Positions 37,330-49,994 of a stretch of DNA of 64,000 nucleotides are shown in pieces. Positions within the stretch are counted from its first letter, which is position 1; each line of letters starts with the position of its first letter. Both the position numbers and the translations under genes were made by a program. The notes under the pieces were generated by a model. The model was not told where the DNA came from. It was given only the letters and a program-made list of their open reading frames with translations, and did no database searches. The DNA is from Paragonimus westermani (taxonomy: Eukaryota > Platyhelminthes > Trematoda > Plagiorchiida > Troglotrematidae), in the NCBI GenBank assembly GCA_008508345.1, contig QNGE01000129.1, positions 302,116 to 366,115 of the forward strand, given 5' to 3'.

Positions 37330-40300
37330 AACCATTCAGATTATCAACACGCTTTTGTCACGATGAAATAGTTTACAGTTTGGCATGAAAAGGAGGGGAC
37401 TCCAGATCATGCGGCATTTACAAAGTGATACATCCCAACAGGACCAGTCGTGATTAACCGCAGAGTACAAGAGGATATACCGATGAAAGAAGAGCATGAA
37501 CTAACACTAATTTGGTCAAAACTTGCCCGCGGGGAGTTGGAACCAACAGTTTCCGAACGACGGCCTGTCACCCGCAAGCGAATCTTCTCTGTGAATGTAA
37601 CAGCTGAATAATTATGCATTTTCTAGTGTCAAACGAAATGACTGAAAATGCATGTATCCATTCAAGCAAGGTAAACAGAGATTTACCATTTTACTTCATG
37701 TGTTCTGGGCCTCATCCGCTATTAATTTATTGAGACATCTAAATAAGTGTTCACTGGGAGCAAGACTGAACGAAGTTCAAACGCCTGACATTCATGTTCA
37801 CATCAGAAGTCAGAAGAGTAAACAGTTCACAAAATAAGGGGGGACTACGAAGGATAAACATTGAAATACGGAGAAAATCGAAACTAGTACTAACTACCTG
37901 GGCTCAATAATAAGTTTGAGGCCCGGGGAATACCAGTATGTGGATTTTTCCAGACAGGCTGCAATGTACATATGCTTGGGCAGTACAGTGAGGTAAAAAG
38001 TACGAGGTGAATAAAGTAAGAGACACGAAATGCTTTGAGATCGATCAGACCGTAATGAACTGGTGTGACATCAACAGATTGTTTGTCACAGAATTCCCCA
38101 AAAGGTGAAAAGCTATCCAGAAATTTGACACACTAACACTGGTGAAACATGTAACATAAATTAGAAATAACAATTCACAGACCGAAATGGACAACAATAT
38201 ATGCACCCTGAAAGCCCGGGAACACATGAACAGGCGTAAAGTCAATTCTTAGTTGGCTTTTCATCTCAGTTACTTTGTGCCTCCCACGATTGAAGTTGTC
38301 ATGAAAAACCTGACGTTGTTCGTAACAAGACTGTGTGAACTGACCAACATTGTGCATGATGTATGCAGCTGCATTTCGCAATTTTCGGATTTGGGTTTCT
38401 CATCCAGTTTTGTATCATAGTGACCAGGACTATGGCGTTGATCATTCTGTATACTCAGGTTGAATAACACATTGATGACTTGGATATGGTGATCGCAGAT
38501 CAAGTCTGAAGAATACATACATAATAATACACAACATGAGACAGCGGTGAAGAGCTGTGGATTTCCCACAAAATTCTACACACCCTTGTAATTATTGGAA
38601 TATCAGAGTTTGCACGAGGTCCACTTACCCAGAATGCCAGCGTTATACTTATTGTTTGCGTATTCAAGTACGGATTGAAAAAAACTGAAAACACGTCATG
38701 TTTCAACGGTTGAAAGGAAACATAAGTTTGTCAAAACAAAACTCTTTTCTGGACTGAGTAAGCATCATAAAATTGAAAATGACCCTTCTTATCCAGCACT
38801 TTTGTACATTATCTCGGCATTCCAGTTATTAAACAGTTCTGTTACGACCGTTTACTTTCAAGTCAAGCATTCTGATTAACTACACCAGCTTCAAATTCAG
38901 TTCCGGCATACTTATCCAGCAAATAAGTGACACATGTTCTGTGTTGGGTAAGTTTTCGGTCGAAGTTTAAAAAATGTCAGTGGACCAACATTCGCCGCAC
39001 AAGCCATATTTTTAACATCTCGGGTGGTAGACGTTGAAACGCTTCCTTGTTTGAACTTATTACATCCTTTAGAGATTAGGCCCGAAAAAGAAACGCTTAC
39101 AGATACGAGGACTTAAAGTCTGCGTAGGCTGGCAAATCTACCTCGGAATTATTTACACAACCACTTTTCAACAGGTTACTGAAACGAATGATATATATTT
39201 CGTTTAATGCTTCAAATGGTACGAACGTAAATGTTCTTCATTACTCTTTCGATAATCCAAAAACTTCCTATCTCTTCAAATTAACTGGTGGATAAAGGGT
39301 AGCATTCATTGAGCGAAATATGGCAAGAACTTTCGGTAATTGCTTGGCAAGATGACACACGTATCTCATTATTTATCGTAGGGGTGTCGTCACTTGTGAC
39401 TAGTTATATTACCGCAAACTCGTATGAATTCGGAAGTTGAGGGTGGCATTGCCCTGGGTGATAACTTTCCGTTCTCTCGCGTGGACCACCAAACATTATA
39501 GGAGTTACAGAGAAGCTTTTATTAACCAAACAACACATTTCAGTTGTCGATCAATACATACTGTGTTGATTACACCGTAGGTCATGTAGAATGTAGTGCT
39601 ACGGAATGCAGATTCAGGTTTCTGAGTGTCATTGTCTGAGCGTTATTGTGCTGACAAATTTTCGCCTTTCTCCCATTTGTACCACGTCAGCGATTAAGTT
39701 GATTTCTGGTATATTTTTGTTTCTTTCAAAATCCAGGCACTTTCTTTTATGTCCTTAGTCGATCTTAAATGATATGCCAACAACTACCTCAGGACATTGC
39801 GTCTGAGAAATGTTTCGTGTTCCCTATCAAGATGAAAACCCATTTTGCACCAAATTTTGTGAATGGCCCACAGCTTTTTCTGCTATGAGTTGCATCCACT
39901 GAGAAATACAAATCATGCAGTTGTTAAGCTTTCTCACCTTATTCATGTGAAATTAGTCCGACGGTAAAAATTTGCCCAATTCCAATCTTCAGCTTTATTA
40001 TGGCCTTCCAGATTTTATAGATAATTTCCAACTTGGTCTCACCTCAGATCTACTCGGGCGAGTATACGTGCATACCTTTCAGCTGTTAGTCATTGGTGAA
40101 CAGGCAGTATTGACTCTGACAATGTTTCAAAGGAACTATCCGCGAAGTTAAAGTGGTAATTTTATGACATATCTGTCTGATGAATATGTGGTTTCATAAA
40201 CACTAAAAACTGACCTCCGACTGTGCATGTAGCAATCTTTTGCCTGACCTAACTTGACCCGATCAGAAATGATGTGCTCTAATGGCGCTTTTGAGTCCTC

Positions 40301-40487
40301 GCCGAAGCAAAAAGTACTCCACGTCTGCATCAAGCCATCTGCAAGTGGAAACCTACCAACTACAGGTAAAATACGTATGTGTATTAGATATGCCAAATTA
40401 CGTGTGTCTTCACCAGAGACTTACATCATCCGTTGGTCCATTTTCGGGGCATGTATATTTTCCCGTATTTACGCCTGCGTTTTGTAG
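37330..40487. other. no gene seen
   Basis: Minus-strand frames of 66-99 codons between 38045 and 38706 overlap each other in different frames and have no domain. The rest has dense stops. A string AACATCTCGGGTGG near 39020 only superficially resembles the PLE-tail repeat. Confidence 0.55.
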
Positions 40488-40643
40488 TAACCAGTCAATG
40501 GTGGAATTTCTCTGGACGTTCGACCGAGCAGAAGTACTTTTCACAACTCCGTGGACAGTCACTCCTCTTAGAGTGGATGTCCAGCTGTGTTTCAGCGTTA
40601 CCGAAAATGGATGCATCGCCAACTCCTTTCGAGCCGGTCTCTT
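40488..40643 (+). CDS. candidate internal exon, beta-strand-rich protein
   Basis: This is the best plus-strand candidate. A 156-base stretch (52 codons, phase 2 to 2) sits between a strong acceptor (CGTATTTACGCCTGCGTTTTGTAG) and a GTAAGTTTG donor, inside a 121-codon open frame. It encodes NQSMVEFLWTFDRAEVLFTT, then PWTVTPLRVDVQLCFSVTEN and GCIANSFRAGL. The alternation of hydrophobic residues (LRVDVQLCFSV) suggests beta strands, as in extracellular sandwich domains. I cannot name a family. Two other frames are also open across part of it (375 bases plus strand, 345 bases minus strand), so the coding strand is not settled by openness alone. Confidence 0.33.
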
Positions 40644-40659
40644 GTAAGTTTGGGGTGAG

Positions 40660-41177
40660 CTTTTTTGAGCGCAAGGCCCTTTCGTGTCATACACGTCACT
40701 CACCGACGCACTCACTAGTTTTACCGTTCTACTGTTTTTGGTACTGTTTAACAATCGAGTCCTACTCCACTGATCACCACAGTGGTGTTGGTCTTAAGAG
40801 CCGTTAACTGTATTCTTTTAAGCATGTGTAAAAACTGAAAAAAACTGATTGCAAATCTAAAGTAAGATAGATAAGTGAATGTAGCTCAAAAATGGCAAGT
40901 AACTGATTGAATGACTGCTTTCTCGTAAGGTAAATGAGCACAATGGAACAGTGAACTCTTTGCATAACTTGGAACGCCAAAGTTCATTTCTGTCTGAGGT
41001 GATCTTAAGGTTTTGTGGAAGAGCAATCTAAACTCGTTACACCAAAGTGAACTGTTCCTTAATAAAGCAGTCACACAGCCTTATGGCCCAGTAAATGTTC
41101 ATACGAACATAAGTTGCCAGGTATCACACGTCTACATTACGTTGCGGTGGAATTAATACACCTTTTTCTGAATATAG
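40660..41177. other. no gene seen
   Basis: This stretch separates two plus-strand candidates. It holds the ends of overlapping frames and nothing else recognisable. Confidence 0.5.
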
Positions 41178-41406
41178 AGAACACCCACTTCGCGTTGTCA
41201 CTCTGCCAGCATACACTAATAAACCTACCTTTTGAGTTGGTACAGTTTGTAAATGCAAACCGTGTAATGCAAACGGTGTTTAAAAAGCGGGTATCCACAC
41301 AATTAACAAGCGCACTACACATTACCGTACAAATAACGGTTGTCACGCAATGTAGAAAGATAGTTAAGACAGACCTTGACGGATTTGTGCTAAAGACAAC
41401 GCAAAA
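41178..41406 (+). CDS. candidate internal exon, beta-strand-rich protein
   Basis: A 98-codon plus-strand frame ends at a GTAAGTGG donor (phase 2). A good acceptor (ACACCTTTTTCTGAATATAG) would give 229 bases. The last part encodes LTSALHITVQITVVTQCRKI then VKTDLDGFVLKTTQ. With this acceptor the phase does not continue from 40488-40643; a weaker acceptor at 41310 (AATTAACAAG) would. A minus-strand frame of 106 codons covers the same bases. If both plus-strand exons are real, they suggest an extracellular-type protein. No family is recognised. Confidence 0.22.
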
Positions 41407-41410
41407 GTAA

Positions 41411-42674
41411 GTGGTTCGCTTTGAGAGCATTAACAGTCTACAACATGGCTGGAGCATTACTGATGATATGTAACAATTATCCTACACTGCGCAAACCTAA
41501 AATTCACATATGCTTTATGTACACATTTGAGCGGTTTGAATATTTCAACGGTTATATTTTGCAGAGCTGTGAATAGTCCACAATGCCAGGTGGCTTGAAC
41601 ACCGGTGATGCTTTCTAGCAGGTTTCGGTTCCAGACGAACTTTTCAGTCAGCTATTAGGGAAAGGGAGCACGAGTTCTACCCTTATTGAAACATATGAAC
41701 AGATCACATCCTTAACAAGAAAAATAGTGTATGGTGATCTACGTTTTCAGAAGCCAGACGCAGTGCCTACTGCATCATTTACTTCACACCGGTCACGGCC
41801 AAACAATCAATTGTCTGCATGCAGGAAATGTTCAACCAGCCCGAACTTGTTAACTGCGGTGCTAAGTAAGATACTTGGTCATAGTCTCGTGAAATCGTGT
41901 CTATGTTAAACTTTTAGAATACGGTACATTTCCTGGGCTACGAAGTGATGGGTAGTGGTAGGCGGACAGTTTGAATGACGTGAAAATATCACACATTTAT
42001 TCATAAATTTAGCATTCCGATAGACTTTCAAACCGCTTCTTTGCATAGCAAGTTTCTGATACCGGAGTAACAAAGGTTAATGGTTTCTTTGTCTTATACA
42101 ACTCTTCAGAATCTGAGAATAACATATGTGCATGTAAACCATTAGGAACTATAGAACTCTCCCAGTCACTTGGTTGCGTTGGAGAAAGAGGATCCGCTTC
42201 AAATTCTTTTCATTTCCAAACATGTTCCTTAACCCTAGTTTCCAATCGTATTCTGCATTCCCCATTAGATTTTTACAGCAAAGTGCCAGTCAAAATGACA
42301 AACATTTACTATACACCTGTTCAGTAACTGTAACCTTTGAATCCATCAGTTTCAGGTACTTATTAACACCTAACTATCACCAATCTCCTGTAAACAATTT
42401 GTCTCCTGCGCTGACAGACACACCTTATGTAGAAGCTTTAAGTTAGCACACTAAAACAATGATCACTGATGTTGGCTGTCGTTCCTCCAATGAGAACGCT
42501 TCCTCGTTTGTATTCATGTGTGCCTTATGTGAAGAGTGAGAGGTCACACAGTGTGGCTGTCCAGACGGAATGCTCTTGTTCTTACGAATCTTCCTTACCG
42601 AATTTCATGCTTCGCGCTCACTTATTGGTGATCAGATGGTAGACACAGTCACAGAACACAGTATACTCCAGGTT
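41411..42674. other. no gene seen
   Basis: Plus-strand frames at 41727-41909 and 42174-42446 have no splice or family support. Confidence 0.55.
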
Positions 42675-42875
42675 TCTGTTCATTTACAAGTTGACTATCA
42701 CTCACATTTGATCGCAGCGTTTGCATTCAGATAGACTTTCCCGCCAGCCCCTTTCGAAAAGAAGCACTAGACTCGAATTTTGCTCTCATCAGAGCTCATC
42801 AGTAGTGCATATCCTTGCCACGGCCGGGATTTGAACTCCGGCCATTTTAATCATGAGACAACCGTGCATTCACGA
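42675..42875 (-). mobile_element. tRNA-derived SINE, family 1, minus-strand copy
   Basis: The reverse complement contains GGTTGTCTCATGATT, the B box GGAGTTCAAATCCCGGCC and GTGGCAAGGATATGCACTAC. It continues with TTCGAGTCTAGTGC, GAAAGTCTATCTGAATGC and ATCAAATGTGAGTGATAG. It matches the copy at 35270 closely in the middle. At the 5' end the A box is lost, and the last 3' bases diverge (AACAGAAACCTGG against the expected CCAAATCCCCG). Confidence 0.88.
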
Positions 42876-42879
42876 AAAA

Positions 42880-45800
42880 GAAGAGCTTTCCAAGATGAAT
42901 ACCAATTAAATTATTACAACAATATTAGCAACTTCACAGTTTTCTACTGTTTGTAATGTATACACAGTTGTCATCCCAACAACAGACTTGACGTGACACA
43001 AACGATAAGAGAAGTTACGCAAAATGCAACTTTTCAGTACAGTTGTACAACAAGTGAATACGGTAAGTACATATGATTAATGTATTTCATTCGACATGCT
43101 GGTTGTGGGTCTCTTTAGTGATTGGTCAAAGGTGACTTGATAAAGAGATCAATATGAACATTGTGTTCAATGAATTGTTTTGTTGAAAGTGGAGTAAATT
43201 GAAGGAGTCACAGAAGGTTGCAGCCTGTGGAAAGAGAGAGAGAGATGTACTAAAAGAAACAGTGATAGATCAGTCACTCGTCAAATCAGTCAAAATTTCA
43301 TACACATGGATGGGTAGATTTTCAGCTTTTACTTGAAACATCCTCGGCAAAATGAAGGTAACCAACTAACTGTGCTCGGATACTAACAGAATAAAAACGA
43401 TGTTTCCAAATCTGAATAAAATGCCAACTGAAAGAATTAATTGATATCACTTGGGGAAAACCAATCAATTAACACTTTTGTTGATCAAAAAACGACAAGT
43501 GTGAGTTCACGCAAAAATTGAGCTGAACAAGCAATTACTAAGAACAGGTAATTCCGGGTGTGTACAAATGAACGTATGCACTGATATCTGATGGAATATA
43601 TATGAACTCGTTTGAAGAGGATTGATTCAAACAAGCGGTCTATGATGCAAACTTTTCACAAACTGTAAATTGTTTAGAGAAAAGTAACTTAAAATGTTTA
43701 GGAAAAATACCATTGTTAAGAGAGAAAACGGATAGTAAAAATATCCTTCGTACAAAGCTTTGACGCAAAGCTTTTTACTGCTGGGTCCACACCATTTCAT
43801 CACAAAGAACTGATGTAAAACACTGCTAGGGCGCCTTTTCCACTTTATATCTGACCTCTGAAACAAGTATTCTGAAGTCATTCGATTAAAACGTTTCACA
43901 TTGTATTACGCCTACCCGATTAATTCAGTATCAGGAAAGGAATTATAATCATTTATTCAGAACGGAGATATGCGCTACTCAACACCCGTGAAAGTGAGGG
44001 GGCATTCGTGTGACGTAAATGTCAGTGCACTAATTCGCATACGGTAAACCCTGTTGTTACCTCGCCTACAGGTTACACGATTTAGAGTTCTACGCTTTGA
44101 CAATAGCAACTGGTAACAGTTCTGAGTACCCGAGGAAAGCATTCTCTCCCAACTTGATGTTGATTCTTGGAGTCCATGTTTCCCGTGAGCATTACATGAA
44201 GATTGTAACAAACACTTTTAAGCAACTATGAACTCGTGAACTGTTGGCGAACATCTACAGATTCCATGTAACCAACACATATTAATGTTTGATGGACTGA
44301 TAGACAAGAGTGAGTGCTCCTCTAACATTTCTCATGAGGTAAGGTCGTCTAGTTTTAGTTCAGTACAAAGCATTCAGCGAGATCCGTTCCACACTCTTAA
44401 CAGATTTTCCGTTGCCAGACTTTTTCAAGCTATATTTTATCGAAAGTGAATCGCGGAGACTTTTCTCAACTCGGCCTCCAGACAAGAAAGGTCATATTTG
44501 ACATTTATTCCTGCTGACAGCAAGTCTGACATTCCAGGAGAAAGCAAAACTATTTGTTGGCGGCTGATTTCTTTCTGCATTATTGTCTTACAAGAATAAA
44601 ATGTTCTTCGTCCAGTGGGAGCATTTTTGTCTATCGGCATTTAACGATGAATTTAGGTACAAACTAACGTGGAGGAATTTTTGTAATTGACTAGCTTAGT
44701 AATTCTTTGTTACTTCCGTTCAAATTTTACTTAGTGACAGCTGACTTTGTTTTTATCTCTAATGAGCTAATAGCATTTGCTTACATAAACAACTAGAAAG
44801 TTGCTAAATATCCATCAACTAAAACGAACGTTTCCCTTGAAATTAAAGAAAGTACTTCTTGTGTGCACGACTCTAGGCATTATCATGTGAGATGAATGTT
44901 GATAGATTTTCCGGAAGTCTCAGTCATGCAGACAACTTGTAACTGCTAAATTGGGAACCATATCGTGAACACTAATAAACAAGGCAATCAACTTGAAAAA
45001 GTTATTTCTGTAGTTTATTTGACAACTTAAAAGTGTGCATTTCTTGGATGTCACAATCGCCTTGCCAATAAAGCTGAGTCAAACAAGAGTTCATCGATGA
45101 CTTGCATATTGACGAGCATTCATTATGGACTCAGATCGAAACATTCAAGCAGTTGTTTCCAGGGCTCCCGTTATTGTGTTGGACGATTGTTTTGGCTTCT
45201 TATCTGGTACGATAACTATATGCGCTGCAAACTCGATAGATCGATTTGGGTCTATGGAGCTGACTTGCTTTAACTTTTAAGCAAATTATTTAATGTAGTT
45301 CTATTCTCCGGTTAACTGGTTTAGTTCGAGAAATTGGTTCCCACTGATGAATTTGTATAAGCGAGCATTATTAAGCGAGATGTCATGCGCGATGACGTAT
45401 TGATCGCATCTCACTAGTTACTTTTGCGGAATTAACACGCAAACTATACAGTAGGAGCAGGCAACAAAGCGACAATGAACCAAGTCATGCCTGTGACAAC
45501 CACTTAGTAAACTGATGAGATGCGACTGAAGTGTGACTGCATAGGACAGCTCACACACTACCGTTAGTGTTTTTCAAACTGGATTAACATTTAGACGAAT
45601 ATGGTGAGACCAGTCCAGTGAAATAATATTCATCTGCGTGTGTGACGCTGGATGGACTCAGTTAGGTCGAATCGGCAGACCATTCAGCCTGGCTGCACGC
45701 AAACAGTTGCCTTGTTGTCAGTCAAAAACCCTTAGTACAGTAAAATTGACAACACCTATGACGAGACGTTACTGTCAGCTTGGTATAATTAGGACTGCCT

Positions 45801-48702
45801 ATCAAGCGCTGGTTATCTATAAGTAAGCTCATTCCGTCCATACGTCCAAGTGGAACAACGGAAGTACATTGTGAGAAGCTGAACAGTTGTACATCCTGAA
45901 CATGGGAGTGTTCTCAACATTACTATTCAAACAAACAGATGAACACACATGGTATGTAAGGTAAACCTCACGTCATGTTAAGTTAACGCTACACATTGTG
46001 AAACTACAGGGGTTAATCTTTATCTTCCTATATGTCTATATCCCCAGCAAATGAAGAGGGATTCACTAACTGGGTTTGTCACACAAGGTTAATCAAATGA
46101 AAGCAATGTGTGAAATAGCTTTTTAGTTAATTCCAACATACAAACGATGGGTTTGCATATAGATTAACCAAGTGGACATTGGCGACATTACGGGACAAAT
46201 TACGCATAAATAATTACCTTGCCTGGATTTAGTTGATAAAGTGAAAATACACATAGTGAGATCCGATTGATCAACCCGAGTCATGTTGGATACTATTTTG
46301 GGTGCAATCCAGTCAAGAAGTTGTGGTGTGGAAGGAATGTTGAGGCCAATCAAAATACTTGAAGTATGTCCGGGTGAAGCATGGCAAATGTGTCCGTCAT
46401 CTAATGCAAACATAATATGATGCGAGAGCAAACTGCTGAAACAAAGAGTGAACATAGCACTCAGTGGTGAGCAGAGTTACATTCATAAATCGAACGATTA
46501 AATAATGTTAGGTTGCCGTGGTTTATAAACTTGGATCCAAAATGATGGATATTTCAGAGTAGCATTAACAATGATCTGCGTGTAACTAACAGAAAGAGGT
46601 GCATTTGGAGTTAGCTGTGTGAATGGATGAAACAACATTATAAAGTTATAAATACTTGCTGCTTCACTTTCGATCCACTTTGATATGGCAGGACACAGGT
46701 GGTATGTTCGTGAATAACTTTGCAAGTTAAACGATCTGTCCCAGAATACAGCGAGGTAAGAATGATGTGGCACCTCATGAGTAACTCCTCACTGTTGTCA
46801 GGTTAGAAATATTTGATCAGGAATTAAAAAACTGCCGCCAGTGGTTCGAAGAAAAATAAAGTCACAGCTGCGACGCAGAAGGTGACCAGGTAGAGTTGTG
46901 TATCAGTGGGGCGTTCACCTTGGATCAAGTGAACGGACTAACACAGGTGAAATAGTTGCCTGTAAAAGCGGCATTGGTACGTCCACAATTTGCAATCATC
47001 GTGGTAACCAGACCAACTCGGGGTGTTAATATGATATTTATCAACCTTTGCATCCCACTCAGCTAGTAATGGAAGTGCATACGGACGTTTTCCGTGAGGG
47101 TGAAACGCCGCTCATTTTGCTTGGAGTCAATGGTTGTAACTTCCATCGTGTGCTGATTTTATCCAGCATGCTTTCATCGTGAATTGCCTAAGATGGGCTA
47201 CTAGCGTAGTAAGTTCCGCACAGCTTTTCTCCATGACATGAGAATCTTCAAAGTTTGGGGTTTCTGTTGCTCAACTTAGGACAAGTCCACAGCCAGCTCG
47301 AAAATTAACGTATCAACCGTTCCATCTCAAGTTTTATGCCTCATGCTTTCGGTTTACCCTACGTACAATATAAAGAGCAACAGTTAGCTGCACAAGCATG
47401 CTATACGGAACAAAAAAGATAAACTCGGTTGTTGGCAATTTTTGAATGTTTCAAAAAATGGAGGTTAATTACGGCTCGAGGAAGCTCGAAAGGGTTCACT
47501 GACATAGTAGGCGTGTTCACACGTTACACACCCTAAAACGTAACGAGAACAATCGATGTGTAGGGTATCCAAAAATGGAAAACTATTGAACATATATTGC
47601 TGTTCACGTATGGTAATGGTTATACCCCTTCCCGTGACGATAATTTTTTCTCATGAGTGAATCAGGCAAGTTTATCGTACTGATTCAAACCAGAAAAGCT
47701 CACGGCACTGTAAGTACTTAACAAGCTTATTGAGTTCAAGGAAAAATTGACTGATTAGCGTGTAGTCATCTTGTCTGCAATACAAGGTGTAAAACAATTA
47801 GCACCTCCGAAACAAAACTGTAACATTATCTGATGACTATGCTTTTAATATGCCTAATCCTAAACGAGGACTTATTGACAAGAAGAACACACATTACACA
47901 TAGGGCGTGTACGAGGTTAGCTTGGAAGGATTTCAACATTCCGAAGGAAGCAAGTCCGAAAGTTGTCCCTAGGAGATTCTCGTTAACTGAAAATAAAAAA
48001 GGGGATGGAATTATAGGATCATTTTGATAGAGTCAATCCTAAGGCGAAATTTTCAAAACGGTAAGAGTAACACGTAAAAAGATTTTTCTTCCGGTATTTA
48101 AACTTGTGAGTTTTTACAGCTGGAATCAATAATTTTGCCGTCCTAAAACGTGGATTCACTGGACTGAATATAGAATAGTATGTCGAAGTCCTTTTCATTC
48201 AACTGAACAGTACCTAGCTGTCGCCAACTGTTGAGGATGAGATGGAGAAAACCAACTTTGTTCAGCCCGGTAATCAGTATCTAAATCAACTTAAGCATCC
48301 GGAAGTTCACTCACTGAGAGGCACCTTATTTCACTGAACTCTTTAAAGCGGAATGACAGTATAATATTACTTAGACCTGGCAAACAGGAAGAACTCAGAT
48401 AAAGAGAAAAAGTGACAGAAAAACAAAATGTAACTTCCGGCGATTGTTGGAAAGCCCCTAACAAAACTATTGAAATAAGTACAACGGAAATGGCTACTAT
48501 TTCCAACCAAATCAGATGAGCTGAATCAGTAAGCGCTGTGAGATGCTAGATGTTATGAGTTACCCAAAATATGATAAAACAGTATCGTTACCATATTCAA
48601 GATATAACCAACAATCCAAATCATGTGACGACAAAAACAGCTATTGGGACTACTGAAACCACCAAGAAGAAAATTAGCAAATCACATTAGGTTCTAAGAT
48701 AT
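42880..48702. other. no firm gene
   Basis: Nearly 6 kb without an assignable feature. It has frames of 62-110 codons on both strands (43627, 43975, 44437, 45638, 46123, 46498, 47833 and 48291), with no domain. A (GA)n tract lies at 43232-43245. A nine-base direct repeat CAAAGCTTT lies at 43753 and 43766. Confidence 0.5.
43232..43245. repeat. (GA)n microsatellite
   Basis: About seven perfect GA units within a purine-rich run. Confidence 0.85.
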
Positions 48703-48870
48703 CCGCATCAAATGTAGTACGAATGAAGTTGAATAGTTTCGGCGTCGTGTTTAACATGTTACTGATAAACAGATTGAGAATAACACAACGTTTCGAACAA
48801 GTTTTAATACTCTACGTTTCAACCACCTCGGGTGGGCTTCCTTAGGAGTGCTGTAGTCGAAATCGATTAC
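48703..48870 (-). mobile_element. PLE-tail repeat, isolated copy
   Basis: The stretch aligns with 53248-53412 over about 165 bases at roughly three-quarters identity by eye. Conserved blocks include CGCATCAAAT, GTTTAACATGTTA, TAACACAACGT and CAACCACCTCGGGTGG. The orientation is set by the second copy, which lies 3' of a PLE endonuclease relic. Here no endonuclease sequence lies alongside, as expected for a 5'-truncated insertion. It ends in a doubled ATCGAT motif (AATCGATT, ACAAC, AATCGATT). Whether it is PLE or an unrelated repeat inserted beside the PLE is not proven. Confidence 0.7.
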
Positions 48871-48874
48871 AACA

Positions 48875-49905
48875 ATCGATTACCTTAATGGCAAACTAGC
48901 ATCTGCGTTTAAGTTAAGACGGTGGTAATCCAATCAAACTTTGCATTACTGCCAGAAGGGTGACTGTTAGTATTTTCCATTTTAGCGTCAGAGAACTGGA
49001 CCGTACTTGATGGATTGTCTTGTTGACGGGAAAAAATTATAATTAATCCAGAACCGGGAGACTCCAGTCCTATAATTGTGTCCGTCCACCTATTCGCGTT
49101 GATGTTGTCCAGGTCTAAGAATGAGTGGGCACTAACAGACTTCTACTGATTGTTAGGCATACTTGTAAAGTGCATTGGACTTTGGACAATAGAACTGTTG
49201 CTGGAGCAGTCACACGAACACACTGGTGTGAAAAAACTTGTTTGAAGTCAAGTGGTGCCCATTTTTGCGGCGGGCAGTTTGCACACGCCCAAGTGGCATG
49301 CCCAGCCGGTTAGTTAGCTACGCGTCTGCATAAAGATGCATGATTGTGTTCAATGCACTTCACTACCTGTCAGTTCGCTCGGTCTAATTTCGAACGGTGC
49401 CAATTCAGCATGGTAGTTACGGGTGTAATTTAAAGAAAAAACTGCAAAGTGGGCCTGAATGGAACAATAATTGCGTTGGGGTAATAAAGTAATAATTTGT
49501 TCGGAAAAAACTACTCTGACAGAATATTTCAGATATGTTTTTGCACTCTATCCGTTCAGATTTTTTTCACATCGGAGACCGAATGGACGAATGTACAAAG
49601 TTTAAGAATGATTCACCATGACAAACGGATATTTCAAAACTAATTAGCTGTATTTTGAGGCCTCACTGTTTGCAAGCAAAGCACTCATTAGGAATAGTCG
49701 GACGTAAGAATGTTGGCAATTAGCTGAAGTTTGATCATAGGTGTAACCACACTTTCACAGCAAGTATGAAGGCAAATTGCTCACTGCCTGGGATGTGACC
49801 GGGATACATTAAACAATATTCGAAGCCTTCTTATCTGAATAATTTTTCAAGCCACTTGTTTTCAACAAGAAGTAGCAGCCTCAAATTTCATTATAGTTAT
49901 TCTAT
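48875..49905. other. no gene seen
   Basis: A 62-codon frame at 49125-49313 is the only notable opening and has no support. Confidence 0.55.
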
Positions 49906-49910
49906 TCATT

Positions 49911-49990
49911 ACTGGAACTCGAACTCTGGTTGCGCTTTCATGAGTCAACTTTGATTATCAATGCGCAGTTGTCCTCGCACTCGGTAGGAT
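49911..49990 (-). mobile_element. tRNA-like sequence, possible SINE head
   Basis: On the minus strand an A-box-like CTACCGAGTGCGAGG is followed by TTGATAATCAA. A stem GTTG...CAAC resembles a long variable arm. The B box AGAGTTCGAGTTCC follows. This is the order of a class II tRNA, but the acceptor stem does not close clearly and the spacing is long. A decayed tRNA gene or SINE head is likelier than a working tRNA. Only one copy was noticed. Confidence 0.4.
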
Positions 49991-49994
49991 AGAT

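Noticed and set aside
38990..39060. Possible third copy of the PLE-tail repeat (TCTCGGGTGG)
   Set aside because: Only about ten bases match and the flanks do not align in either orientation.
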